Translations under genes and position numbers: made by a program
From: Mesostigma viride
Lineage: Eukaryota; Streptophyta; Mesostigmatophyceae; Mesostigmatales; Mesostigmataceae
Assembly: GCA_009746045.1 (NCBI GenBank)
Contig: RPFO01000436.1
Coordinates: 1,753,851 to 1,817,850, forward strand
DNA length: 64,000 nucleotides
Reading direction: 5' to 3'
Shown: one piece after another, positions 51,475 through 63,170 of the stretch
How positions within the stretch are numbered: position 1 is the first letter of the stretch
Layout: every line of letters begins with the position of its first letter
The notes under the pieces: model-generated
Databases searched by the model: none
What the model was told of the DNA's origin: nothing
Seen by the model: the letters and a program-made list of their open reading frames with translations, nothing else

Positions 51475-53003
51475 ATTAAATTAAATTAAACTAAATCATT
51501 TATAACATGACTCCTTGGGAGATCTGTAGCACATATTCCCGTGGATGGATGGAGGGGGGACAAAGCTGCGAAACCGAACTAATCTAACTCTAAGCTAATC
51601 TAATCTAGAAAACCTACCTATGCTACTCAGCAAAGCGCCCCTTCCGCTTGGGGGGAGCTGGGGCTTGCCCACAGGGGCGGGCGTATGAGCCTGGACAATG
51701 GTCTTCCACCTCTTCTTGTCCTGCATAGCAGTCCAAGCAAGAGAGAGGGAGTGAATGCGACGTTCAAACTGAGCTGGGACCACTAGGTCAGCCAGCAACT
51801 GCTGTGGGTAGGTCATGGCGTGTTTGCCTACCTTCTTAGGAATGTCCTTGGGGCCAGGCCAGGTCAGGATATGCCGCCCAGGCTGGCTGGCCAAGCCGCC
51901 GGGGGCCGGCCAGACCGAGGGCGGTGTCTACCTGGCTGGTGCGAGCAAGATGTCCTACGAATGCTATCCTACGCTGTCTAATCTCGTCCGAAATGCGAGG
52001 CATGCCCTGGTACAAAGATTCTAAAGACCTATGTATGCGTGGAAAACCCGACATTCAGGGCCTGCTGACGGAGCATCCTGGTTACCGTGCCGTTTAGCTT
52101 GGCCGCCAGCGTGTCCGTGAGCGTCCATGCCTCGGCGCCATACGTGAGCACCGTGAGGACCAGGACCTTTAGGAGCATGCGCTTGCGGTGCTCGCCCAGG
52201 GCCTTCGAGTGCCAGTAGGTTTTGAGCAAACGATGCCGAGCCCAGGCCAGGCCGATGCGGGTGTCCACATCGGCGGCGGTGTCTGACAGGAAGCATGCGA
52301 TCCCAGCAGTTTAAAGCGTCGGATCACGAAACGGGACCTCCGTCCCGTCTACTAGCAGCCGTGGTAGCGGCGGGCTACTGGAAGCCCCAATCACCATATA
52401 GCCTCAGTTGTGACACTAATCTCCAACCCCACCGCCCGCGCCTCCAAGCCCAGACAGTCCAGCCAGGTCTGAATGTGCTCGGGGCGCGCGATGAGGGTGG
52501 TGTCGTCCGCATAAATCAGGTCGGCCATGCGGTAGCCAGTGCTAACCCCGCCATCATTGCTCGCGCTCGTTAAGGATGTCCAAGCCAGGCTCGAACCCCT
52601 TAAGAGCAGTAAAGCGCGCACGTGCCCGGCGCATGACGTGATCCACGACAATACTTAACAGATATGGGGACAGGACACAACCGTCAACCTTACCACACCC
52701 CGTGGTGAAGGGGGAATGGTGGGGTGGTGCCTTCCGCAGTCCGCACTACTGCCTGTTGTGAGCCCTCATATAGTCGACGAATGGCAGCAATAAACGCTGG
52801 TGATACCCGATCCAGAGCTAGGATGGCCCAAAGAGCCTCCCAGAGGACCGTGTCAAAGGCCTTGATATAGTCAACAAAAATGAAGACTAGCGGCAAACTG
52901 TCAGGGCAAAGGCGACGCACCTCCTCCATCAACCGGCGCGCGACAAACACAGCCATGACAGTGTTACGACCACGTGAACCCTCATATACGTGAACCCTCA
53001 CAC
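51475..53003 (-). mobile_element. Second LINE (RT part), inserted into the expanded LINE
   Basis: Minus strand: RRLCPDSLPLVFIFVDYIKA near 52900, FPLHHGVW near 52700, DLIYADDTTLIARPEHIQTW near 52510, VLTVLTYGAEAWTL near 52140, RQRRIAFVGHLARTSQ near 51970, KKRWKTIVQAHTPAPVGKP near 51680, then the 3' UTR, hairpin and (TTTAA)n tail (51475-51498). Small indels break the frame near 52680 and 52310. A GTGAACCC repeat (51465 and 53004) marks the insertion. Closely related to the 4554 copy. Confidence 0.8.
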
Positions 53004-54525
53004 GTGAACCCTCATACAGCCGGCTAATATGCCGGCAGCAATAAATGCTGGCACTGGCACGCAATCCCGAAGCTAGGCCGATGGCCCAAAGATCGAGCCT
53101 TCAAGAGGACCGTGTCAAAGCCTTGATGTGTCTAAGTCAACAAAAATGAAGACCAGCGGAATTAATTAAACTGCATGTCAGACCATCATCATGCAGGGCA
53201 AATCCGGCGCACCTCCTCCACCCGCGCGGCGCGCGACAAATACAGCCATGCATGACAATGTTACTACGGCCTGCAACGGAAGCCATCTGAGACTAACCCA
53301 GGTGTGCATGGGTCCAGCGCAGCGCCGTGGAGCCTGTACGTGCAGCATCATGCGCATGCATGAAGACCTTCAGCGTGACGCTCTGGAGGCAGACTCCTGA
53401 CACCCCGATAGTTACCGGGGTCAGTGCTCAGCAGAATTTCCTTCTTGTACAGCATGACTCAGATGGCCCTCTGCCACTCAGCGTGCAGGCAGAGGCTCAC
53501 TGGCAGAGAGCAGAACACGGTTGCAGAATGCCAGCATTCTATCGAAGCTCCCGCACCGCCAGGTCAGGGGTCTTCAGCAGCTCGGCCGAAAGGTGCATGG
53601 TCGGCACCGACCGCCGCGTTGTACTGTACCGCAAGCGACTGCCCAAGTGCGCACCGTCCATGCGATTCCTCCAATTCAGTGAAGGGGTGGACGACGTCGT
53701 CAGGCAAACTGTCAGGGCAAAGGCGACGCACCTCCTCGATCCATCAACCGGCGCGCGCGACAAACACAGCCATGACAGTGTTACGACCACGTGAACCCTC
53801 ATATACGTGAACCCTCACACGTGAACCCTCATACAGCCGGCTAATATGCCGGCAGCAATAAATGCTGGCACTGGCACGCGATCCCGAAGCTAGGCCGATG
53901 GCCCAAAGATCGAGCCTCCAAGAGGACCGTGTCAAAGCCTTGATGTGTCTAAGTCAACAAAAATGAAGACCAGCGGAATTAATTAAACTGCATGTCAGAC
54001 CATCATCATGCAGGGCAAATCCGGCGCACCTCCTCCACCCGCGCGGCGCGCGACAAATACAGCCATGCATGACAATGTTACGGCCTGCAACGGAAGCCAT
54101 CTGAGACTAACCCAGGTGTGCATGGGTCCAGCGCAGCGCCGTGGAGCCTGTACGTGCAGCATCATGCGCATGCATGAAGACCTTCAGCGTGACGCTCTGG
54201 AGGCAGACTCCTGACACCCCGATAGTTACCGGGGTCAGTGCTCAGCAGAATTTCCTTCTAGTTGTACAGCATGACTCAGATGGCCCTCTGCCACTCAGCG
54301 TGCAGGCGGAGGCTCACTGGCAGAGAGCAGAACACGGTTGCAGAATGCCAGCATTCTATCGAAGCTCCCGCACCGCCAGGTCAGGGGTCTTCAGCAGCTC
54401 GGCCGAAAGGTGGTCGGCACCGACCGCCGCGTTGTACTGTACCGCAAGCGACTGCCCAAGTGCGCACCGTCCATGCAATTCCTCCAATTATAATTAAGTG
54501 AAGGGGTGGACGACGTGGTCATGGT
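52894..54525. repeat. 811-bp tandem duplication of LINE DNA
   Basis: Unit 1 at 52894-53704 and unit 2 at 53705-54525, both beginning CAAACTGTCAGGGCAAAGGC. They include the edge of the second LINE and the RT entry of the host LINE (minus TDPGNYRGV near 53410 and 54220). Units differ by a few small indels, including a 4-nt GCAT (53595 against 54411). Confidence 0.85.
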
Positions 54526-54729
54526 GGCAAGGCAGCCCTCCTTCAAGGCGGGGACTGACTTGGTATACAGGGTCGGTTCACTTCCTTAGTGATTTCGGCA
54601 CCTCAATTAGTGACAAAATTCGGTTCATTAGTACGGTTTACCCGAGAAATCTGATCGGATACTGATTAGTGACAAATCGTACCCGACCAAATCCGATCCG
54701 AAAGCACTAACGACGCGAATAATTAGTAC

Positions 54730-55161
54730 ATGCAACTCACTTCATTAGTGCGAGGTCGTCAGCTCGTGGAGCTATGGAGACGGCATTTCCCATTCTTGCT
54801 GCGAAAACAATCGTTTCAGAAAGAAATCTGTGAAAAATCTCGTGCTTATGTGTATAATTGCTACATTTCTCAGTCTGCAGCGCTCCACGCTGAGGTTGGA
54901 GTCATGCATATAGCGACCGATTGCGATGATCAAAGAATGAAAAACTGTGCTATCCGGAATCGTGTGAATCGTGTGCCTACAGCTGCCTACGTGACGCGAT
55001 CACTTCGAAAAGGCGTCGAATGCGGGATACATCCATGGGCTCCATCGTACAGAATTTTTGGGGCGGACCGAGGTAGCTGCCGGTGGGAATGCCGTGAGAA
55101 TACTGCGGAAACGTGCGTAAGTGAAAACTGGATACTGCTTGACCTCCGGTGCATCTGGTGA
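54730..55161 (+). CDS. Unassigned open frame near the left end of the 5.85-kb element
   Basis: 143 codons with near-balanced base composition and several Cys/His residues (CRWECRENTAETCVSENW near the end). I do not recognise it. It may be a remnant or exon of the element's own protein, or chance. Confidence 0.25.
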   Translation: MQLTSLVRGRQLVELWRRHFPFLLRKQSFQKEICEKSRAYVYNCYISQSAALHAEVGVMHIATDCDDQRMKNCAIRNRVNRVPTAAYVTRSLRKGVECGIHPWAPSYRIFGADRGSCRWECRENTAETCVSENWILLDLRCIW

Positions 55162-55907
55162 GCCGCAGTTCTGGTTTAGGGTGATAGGGTGGTTGAAAAT
55201 GGAGGTCTAGTCAGGGTTTGTTATTGTTTGTTGCGTTTCTTGCTGGAATTTTATTTTCCGGTGCTGTCGGTGGCCGCTGAAGAAATTCTTTGCGGGACCT
55301 AGGATGTGTGCTGTCCTTCCGTCTGGCACCGCTGCCGTGGATTCGACGGCCGCAAACACCTGCATTGATAAATTGCCGCACCTGACTGCGTCAATGTTAT
55401 GGATGCTCAGGGTATTATGGCGCCTTGAGTGTCATGTTGTCCATACGTCTTGCATATGGCATTCATCTATGTAACCTTTTGCCTCTTGCTGTTGGTTGCT
55501 TTGCTTTTATGCGCTTTATTTCATTTCCTTGGTGGGATTAGCCTGTGGAAGGCGGCCTCCCTCCTGCATCCTGTGTCGGCAGACATACTGACACACTGAT
55601 CAGAATACTGACAGGCAGGATGAAGTGCAGGCAGAGGGGCAGGCGAACAGTTTATATTTGCACACATGCTTGCCGCTGGTACGCTAGTTTGCGTGTATCT
55701 TTGCATGGTCATGTTTTGGCAGGCCTGGAAAGATATGTTCAAATATGGTCGCATGCGTGCATGCACGCATGCATGAATGGGTTTACGCATGTTGCCAGCC
55801 ACATAGGTAGGCACGTGGGAACGCTCGCAAGCTGACGACACTACCAGGTCAGGCTGGTCTGGACCTGGAAGACACACAGGAGGCAGGCAGCCTTGGATGG
55901 TGTGGTG
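55162..55907. other. Interior of the 5.85-kb element, nothing recognised
   Basis: No coding or repeat feature apart from a GCATGCGTGCATGCACGCAT alternating stretch near 55751. Confidence 0.4.
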
Positions 55908-56234
55908 GGGAGGGAGGGAGGGAGGGAGGGAGGGAGGGAGGGAGGGAGGGAGGGAGGGAGGGAGGGAGGGAGGGAGGGAGGGAGGGAGGGAGGGAGGGAG
56001 GGAGGGAGGGAGGGAGGGAGGGAGGGAGGGAGGGAGGGAGGGAGGGAGGGAGGGAGGGAGGGAGGGAGGGGGAGGGAGGAGGGAGGGAGGGAGGGAGGGA
56101 GGGAGGGAGGGAGGGAGGGAGGGAGGGAGGGAGGGAGGGAGGGAGGGAGGGAGGGGGAGGGAGGGAGGGAGGGAGGGAGGGAGGGAGGGAGGGGGAGGAG
56201 GGAGGGAGGGAGGGAGGGAGGGAGGAAGGGAGGG
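55908..56234. repeat. (GGGA)n array, about 80 units
   Basis: About 327 bp, with a few GGGGGA interruptions; purine-only on the plus strand, a G-quadruplex-prone sequence. Confidence 0.97.
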
Positions 56235-56240
56235 CATGAC

Positions 56241-56441
<201 letters not shown>

Positions 56442-56499
56442 GTATGCCTGGGTGGGTGGGCACGTGTTCGGGTGGGTGTGGGTATAATACCTAATACCT

Positions 56500-56520
56500 A
56501 ATGCACCAATTTGGTGCATT
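56500..56520. repeat. Perfect 21-bp palindrome between two G-rich arrays
   Basis: AATGCACCAA-T-TTGGTGCATT, 10-bp arms around one base. Confidence 0.9.
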
Positions 56521-56538
56521 GTGTGTGGTTGTATGTAT

Positions 56539-56720
56539 GGGTGGGTGGGTGGGTGGGTGGGTGGGTGGGTGGGTGGGTGGGTGGGTGGGTGGGTGGGGGT
56601 GGGTGGGTGGTGGGTGGGTGGGTGGGTGGGTGGGTGGGTGGGTGGGTGGGTGGGTGGGTGGGTGGGTGGGTGGGTGGGTGGGTGGGTGGTGGGTGGGTGG
56701 GTGGGTGGGTGGGTGGGTGG
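56539..56720. repeat. (GGGT)n array, about 45 units
   Basis: About 182 bp with a few GGT/GGGGGT variants. Confidence 0.97.
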
Positions 56721-56843
56721 GAGGATAAGGTGTGCTATTTACTATCATTAGCCAAACACCATTCCTGCCAAACACCATTAGCCAAACACCATGCCAAACT
56801 AAGTCAATTTTGAGGACCTAGGTATGGATCCCCACTTTGGTAC

Positions 56844-56910
56844 CATTAATTAATTAATTAGACTCGTGCTCCCGTTGGGGAGTCACGGAGCATTAACCCC
56901 AATGGATGGA
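56844..56910 (-). mobile_element. Short hairpin element (type B), minus strand
   Basis: TTAA tail 56844-56860, then GACTCGTGCTCCCGTTGGGG and GTCACGGAGCATTAACCCC, then (ATGG)n. Same module as 31472 and 62463 inverted. Confidence 0.75.
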
Positions 56911-57706
56911 TGGATGGACGAATTGTCTAGCGCGCTTCCCACATGTTTGCAAACGCGGGCGCTTCCCCACGGGAGGGGGTTCGTTGTCCTCTATGACCTG
57001 GGCCCACTTGGCCTTGTCCATCATCTTGTTCCAAATCACGGAGAGGCCTAGGCCCCCCATGTCCTCTACTAGCTGTTCTTTGAAGGTACCATTGAAGACA
57101 CCTTCAAGCCCGTGGGCCGTGATTCATGTCAAACACCATTCTGAAATCCGTTGGACGCATGACTACCGCCGGTTGATAAATAGCTACGTTTAATTTACTA
57201 ATTGATTAACTAGGTAGGTTTAATTAACTAATTGATTAACTATGTAGGTAGATGGTTTTCTCCTTGACACATCAAATAATACAAGTAATCTGGTTTTCTC
57301 TTTGATATACAAATAGTGGCAATGGTAACGGCACTGTGGCAATGGTAAATTAATTAATATATGTATAAGGACGCAGTCACGTGTCTATTAATTAATTAAT
57401 TAATGTATAAGGATGCTGCCGTTGGGAAGACATTGAGCACAGTAAGCATCGTGCTTTGTATCCCTATCTTACATCGTTACGCAAAGAGAATAAGGGGCAG
57501 GGGGACGCCTTGTGTGGGAATGGATAACAATGTCACACTTTGATCACCACTGGGACAAATTAATTAACTAATAAATTGATTATCACGTAGACTAAGTCAT
57601 GCGGGTACCAATAAAGGAACCTTCATTCATTGGGACATATATCAATCATTGGGACATATATCAAGACATATATTGGGTTGTCTCCTTGATATATTGGGCC
57701 ATATAT
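56911..57706. other. Spacer with TTAA runs
   Basis: Several short TTAATTAATT runs (57350-57412) and a duplicated GATTAACTA.GTAGG; no gene seen. Confidence 0.4.
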
Positions 57707-57825
57707 TCTGATCAGACACTCCGCAAAGGTGAAAACCTTTGCGTTCAGTGCCGGGCCGCGGAAAACGCGGAAAACGCGATCTACAAATGAATCCGACCTG
57801 AATCGAACTGGGGACCTCTCGGCCA
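57707..57825 (-). mobile_element. tRNA-related SINE fragment
   Basis: Matches 6582-6704, with the B box CCCCAGTTCGATTCAGG and the body ending at TCTGATCAGA; the 5' half of the tRNA head is missing. Confidence 0.55.
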
Positions 57826-60100
57826 TATATGTGTGTTACCTTGGTCTTAGCATGTGCAGCCCATGTCAATTAAATTGCTTGATTCCCTTACACAGCATAA
57901 TACAAGGGGAGTGCACAACATTCGGCCATGCAGGCACCAGCTCATGTATTTTGTCTCCAGGGTGCGTAATTCTGAATGACGTATGTTGGTGAATAAGACA
58001 TGCACCTCCGTTTGAAAGTCAAATCCTTACCAACCCGTCAAGTCCTACATGAAGGACAGTCTCATGTTGAGGGGGGGGGGGAGCGTAAGAGACCACCAAA
58101 TGCGTGCAGGAGCTTGAAAAGGGGTTTTACGCGTACACGACCCAAGACTTGAGGTATTTATCCTTCGTCTGATCGACCAGGACTGTGATTTCCCCGTCAT
58201 AAAACCTGCACATGCAGTTGCACGGAGGTTTTAGCTAGTATTCAACCACACTAACACATCTTTATCCATCCAAGCCATGTGAAAACTGGCCAAACCACAT
58301 GCTACCATCCTCTGCACATATGGTACCTCCTATGTTAAAGGTTTGACGCCATTCTGACAAGAAGCTTAAGTTACCACCATTCCAAGACGGCCACCCACGA
58401 AGACGGTACAAGGAGGTTTTAGTAACCATTTAGCCACACTAGCACCTCCTTCATCAAAGATATCTGCAAACTGACCAAAGCACATATAGTTAGTTCTTGC
58501 ATGCTGACAACAACGCATGCTCAAGGTTGGGGGTCATTGTGACAAGAACTGCTCAGGTTGATGGGCTTCATATGTGACCACCTGACAAGGCGCTAAGGAC
58601 CACTAAGTAAGCAGGTAAGCACAATGACACTTCATATGCCATCCAACATGCACCAAAACCATGCTGAATATCAAGGAGACACCAAAACCATGCTGAATAT
58701 GTTTAGAAAGTACAATGGGGTGGCCACGCACCTCATACGCCTTCACCACCCTCGAGCGTGGCCAGCCTTGTATCTATGTGCATAGCAATAATGATGGTAG
58801 CACTAACATGCCTAACCAGCATTTTCTATGTTTCTCCCATGTTAGAGTGTAAGGTTGATGCCAACCAAGCACATCAACACTATAACACTTCCTAAACTGC
58901 CCTAACCGGCATGGGCAACAAGCAGGACTATGGAGGGCAAGGAACCAAGTAGGATCATGGTATGCATAGCTTGCATGCAGCCAACCATGTCAACCATGGT
59001 TGGCTCAGCACATCGTAGTCTTGTCACATCATCATAACAAGGGAAAGCTCAAATAAACTATTAGTGGCAGCTATCTACATGGAGTCACACAAATGCAATA
59101 TCTCCATATTATCATCACCATAACACTTCCATCCCTGCACGATAAAATGCAACGAAACCATTGGCGGCCCTTCAGCGCATGAGCGCTGTGATGCCGCTGC
59201 GAAGAGAGGGTGCGTCACTCTCACACAACAAGAAGCGTCCATACACACAACATCCTTGCCAGAACACGTTTCATGAAATGCCTTAAACCTTCCCGAGAAG
59301 CTATAGGCTGCGACTGAAGCGGCCCTGACCACAAAATCAACGAAAACAATCTAAAGCTGCCAGGTATTCGACAACACAACGGCAAGCCACGGCGAGCTAG
59401 CTGGCGGAAACTGCCCAAAAAGAACGCAAAAACCTTCGAACGATGAGCTCATAGAAGAAAGCACTGATAGCAGATAACATTCGCGACAAATCTGTACCTT
59501 GCCCTCGGAAATCCCTCGCCCAGGCGCGCAACAACAGGCGTTCTTCCATGGACAGGTCAGACACGCACTGTGCAGGCCTGAACAATTACTTACCGATAAT
59601 GGCCAAAAATGTGGCAAAAAGCACCCGCTCGGTTAAGAATTCGATGCTGCCGATATTAATGCCTGCTTCACGGTCAGAACAACCACCAAAACCACGATTT
59701 TACTGCCGCTATCATGAATTCTATTTCATTCCGCGCGACCAAAAAATTCAGATTACCCCCCATGCCGATGGCATATAAAAACATCAGCGATATTGTAAAC
59801 CAGCTGATTTCCGCCACAAACCAACATCATAAAATCATCGTCTTTAACATTCGAGTAAATATTGTGCATTTCGCTTGCCCTATTGTGGTAATTTCGCCTG
59901 AACGCAGTCGCCATGGCCACTTCCGCTAGGGGTGCGCGCACCGTGCACCCACTTTTCAGAGTAGGGACGGCACCTCGGACGGCGAATTTTTCGGCGCCAA
60001 GATATTCGGGCATGTCCTGTCCCCTTAAAAGGACTCGCTCGCGGTGGCCATCGCTGCACGCAGCACGAAAGGACGCATGTAGGCTAGCGACGCTGGAGTT
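57826..60100. other. Unassigned DNA with a degenerate 190-bp tandem repeat
   Basis: 58222-58325 and 58413-58510 share GGAGGTTTTAG, ACCACACTA, CAC.TCTTTATCC and AAACTG.CCAAA.CACAT, a period of about 190 bp. Otherwise no coding or RNA feature; frames are short. Confidence 0.45.
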
Positions 60101-60421
60101 CGCTTCGTTAGTGCCAGAAATCGCTTCGTTAGTGCCAGAATCGCTTCTTTAGTGTGAATTCGCTTCATTAGTACAATGAATTCGGCTCGTTAGTCTGACA
60201 TCATTCAATGTGCTAATCATGCGAATCGTTAGTACGTTACTTCCACTAATGACTCGGGTCTGACTGAATTCAACGAAGTCGAAACCCCCCAAATTCGGCA
60301 GATTAGTACGAGTATCCGATCGGACCCGTACGAGTACCCGATCGCAATCTCGAATCGTTAGTGAAATCGAATCACTAATCTACCGAATTAGTGAAATCAC
60401 TAAGGAAGTGAACCGACCCTG

Positions 60422-61405
60422 TAGTCCGCGGCCGCGAGGAGGGCACCGCGGGCGGCGGGGGGGATCCAGCAACACCAACAAGACGGGCGGGCATCTCGGG
60501 GGGAAGCGGCGGGGGGGGGGGGGGGGGGGGCGCGGGCCCCACCTGTCCAGGAAACATTGTAGGCCATGCAACCAGCGGTCAAGGCTGACCGGCGCCGCGC
60601 CGTCCCCCGTCCATGTGCTCCACCGGGGTGCGCTGCCGCCGGCCGGGCCGAGCCGGTCGAGGTCAGTGGTACCACATTTCCTTGCCCTGACCATTGCGAG
60701 CCGGAGCTCAGTGCAGCAGGTGGTGATCTGCGATACACTGCACTGAGGCCGCCAACTCGTCCTGAGCATATGTGCGTAGGCCTCCACAAGGCCGGCGGCC
60801 TTGAGCACGGTCCGGTTAATTCAGCAGCGTGTCGATCCCAGTAACGCTTGTCAAGGCAGTGCCGGGCGGCCAGGATCGACCTAATGGGGTCCCGTGTCGG
60901 TAGACGGCGGGCCGGGTCGGCGAGGGGGCATGGCCGGCTGCAGGTGCCGGGCCGCCGGTAGCGGGGCGCGGGTCGCAAAGCCCGCAAAAATGGCAGCGTT
61001 GGGAGCACCCTGGGCCAGCGCGTTGCCATCAGCCTGGGCCCCCAGGGCCGCCAGGTACGCCTGCCGGCACCAGTCACCGCGCTCGTAGTCGGCGTCCGTC
61101 CAGTCCTCAGGATCCCCTCGGACCGGGCGTAGCGCAGTCTAGTAAGGGCAGACCACTTGGGCGCGGCGCTTTGCGGGGGGCCTGCCGGAACCGGAGCGGA
61201 ATGGTTGCACACACCAATATTTAACCGGTGGTCAGAGCACACCGTGGGTGCCCAGTCGAACACTCGGGTATCAATCTTGAACCAAAGCGCACCTGGGCTG
61301 CCGCACCACCATGCATGTGATGTAGTCCAGACAGGCCTGACGGTTGTAAGGGCCCTGAATAGTGCGGACCAAGCTGTCCTGCATGTGGGGGACGTTGGAA
61401 CTCAT
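60422..61405 (-). pseudogene. LINE endonuclease end and endonuclease-RT linker (piece of the expanded copy)
   Basis: Minus strand: LDYITCMVVRQPRCALVQD near 61320 and SDHRLNIG near 61230 (end of the endonuclease), then a long Pro/Arg-rich linker with ARHCLDKRYWDRHAAELTG near 60830. A G-run of about 22 (60509-60530) interrupts it. It continues across the 5.85-kb insertion into 54567. Confidence 0.65.
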
Positions 61406-61412
61406 AACTCAT

Positions 61413-62440
61413 TTCAGGACCTGTCGGAGCATTCTGTATAAACCGTGCCGTCCAGCCGGGCGGCCAGCGTATCCGTGAGCATCCATGCCTCGGCGCCATA
61501 CGTGAGCACCGTGAGAACCAGGACCTTGAAGAGCATCCGCTTGCGGTGCTCGCCCAGGGCCTTCGAGTGCCAGTATAGGTTTTGAGCGAACGATGCCTAG
61601 CCCAGGCCAGGCCCGGATGCGGATGTCCATATCATCGGCGGTGTCGGGGAGCATGCTCCCCAGCAGTTTGAAGCGATCACGGAACGGGACCTCCGTCCCG
61701 ACGTCTGGCAGCCGCGGCAGCGGCGGGCGACAGCATGGTAGCCCCAATCACCATCGCCTCGGTTTTGACACTAATCTCCATGCATGCAGCCCCACCGCGC
61801 TCGCCTCCAAGCCCAGACAGTCCAGCCAGGTCTGAATGTGCTCGGGGTAAGTCTCGATGAGGATGGTATCATCCGCCCAAATCAGGTCGGACAGGCGGTA
61901 ACCAGGGCCACCGCCGCCGTGTTCGCGCTCGTTCAGGATGTCCAAGCCGGGCTCGAACCCGGAGAGCAGTAAAGCGCGCACGTGCCTGGCGCATGACGTG
62001 ATCCACGACAATAATGAACAGGTATGGGGACAGGACACCGAACCTAATTGCCACACCCCGTGATGAAGGGGGAATGGTGGGGTGGTGCCCTCCGCAGTCC
62101 CGACTACTGCCTGTGAGCCCTCATAAGTAAGTAAGTAAGTACTTGCGTACGTGTCATGCGCAGAGGCATGCCACGGAGTACTACGCTAATCTCATTAGAA
62201 AAATAATTACACAAAAGTTTAAACAACAGTGTGACAACCAAATTAAGTGTAAACAAACAGTGTGAGCCCTCATACAGCCGGCGAATGGCAGCAATAATAA
62301 ACGCTGGGGGCACGCGGTCCAGAGCTAAGATGGCCCAAAGAGCCTCCTAGAGGACCGTGTCGAAAGCCTTGGTGTAGTCAACAAAAATGAAGACCATGCA
62401 GCGGAAAACCATCAGGGCAAATGCGAGGCACCTCCTCCAT
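61413..62440 (-). pseudogene. Third LINE RT fragment
   Basis: Minus strand: GVLSPYLFIIVVDHVMRQAR near 62020, DLIWADDTILIETYPEHIQT near 61870 (WADD for YADD), VPFRDRFKLLGSMLPDTADD near 61680, and YRMLRQVLK at its end near 61415. Cut at 61413 by the end of the expanded LINE. Carries a small insertion at 62126-62261. Confidence 0.75.
62126..62261 (-). mobile_element. Short retroposon-like insertion with 14-bp target duplication
   Basis: TGTGAGCCCTCATA occurs at 62111-62124 and 62261-62274, flanking about 136 bp. On the minus strand the insert ends in (TACT)n, a tail-like repeat. No coding. Confidence 0.7.
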
Positions 62441-62447
62441 CAACCCA

Positions 62448-62515
62448 CCCATCCATCCATCCACCGGGGTTAATGCTCCGTGACTCCCCAACAGGAGCAC
62501 GAGTTTAATTATAAT
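62448..62515 (+). mobile_element. Short hairpin element (type B)
   Basis: (CCAT)n, GGGGTTAATGCTCCGTGACT, hairpin CTCCCCAACAGGAG, CACGAG, short TTTAATTATAAT tail. Confidence 0.7.
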
Positions 62516-62695
62516 GGCTTCTCAGCAGAGAGTAGCTCTCTGCATAGGCAGAGCTTGGCTAAATTCTTAATGCATCATCCATGGGGAGTCCCGTATAATA
62601 GGCAGAGCTTGGCTAAATTCTTAACCTTGGCATCATCCATGGGGAGTCCCATTACAGGGGCACATGAGTTAGATGAGATGCTTAGGCTGACACAC
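62516..62695 (-). mobile_element. 3' UTR fragment of an ORF1-only element
   Basis: GGCTAAATTCTTAATGCATC and CCATGGGGAGTCCC blocks (each twice) match 29655-29800. Confidence 0.65.
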
Positions 62696-63170
62696 GGATT
62701 TCCGGCCTGCGCGCCGCGTATTGCCTACCGCGGCTGAGCGGGACACCTTAGTACTGTACGGCAGGGCGTACGGTCCTGCGATGTCATGTGGACTGACGTG
62801 TAGTCACTGCGTGCCAGACTGTTCCTAGGCTCTAGCTCAACCCGCCAGATCCGGGATATCCGGGTCTGACGGGCCGAGTGTTAGCTGGTTGCTAGTGACG
62901 TGGTCGCATGGCATTGCAGTGTACAGTTGTCCACTGGCAGGTGCTGCAGTGAGCACTGCCATAGGCATATAGGCGGAGCACTGGGGAGTGCCGCAGCACC
63001 CGAGTTTGCCCAGTTCCATCCTGAGCCCTCAAGCTTTCATTACATTCCTTGTATTATTAATTGCTAATACAATCGTCATCCTCATTTCCAGCTTTCGTCA
63101 GTTGTCCTACGTCTCACGACGCATTCCAACTTGGACTGAAAAAGTTTTTTTTTATTCCACAACAAAAAAA
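62696..63170. other. Upstream region of the right-edge gene
   Basis: No recognised feature; could be an LTR or leader of the element starting at 63171, but its partner lies outside the window. Confidence 0.3.
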
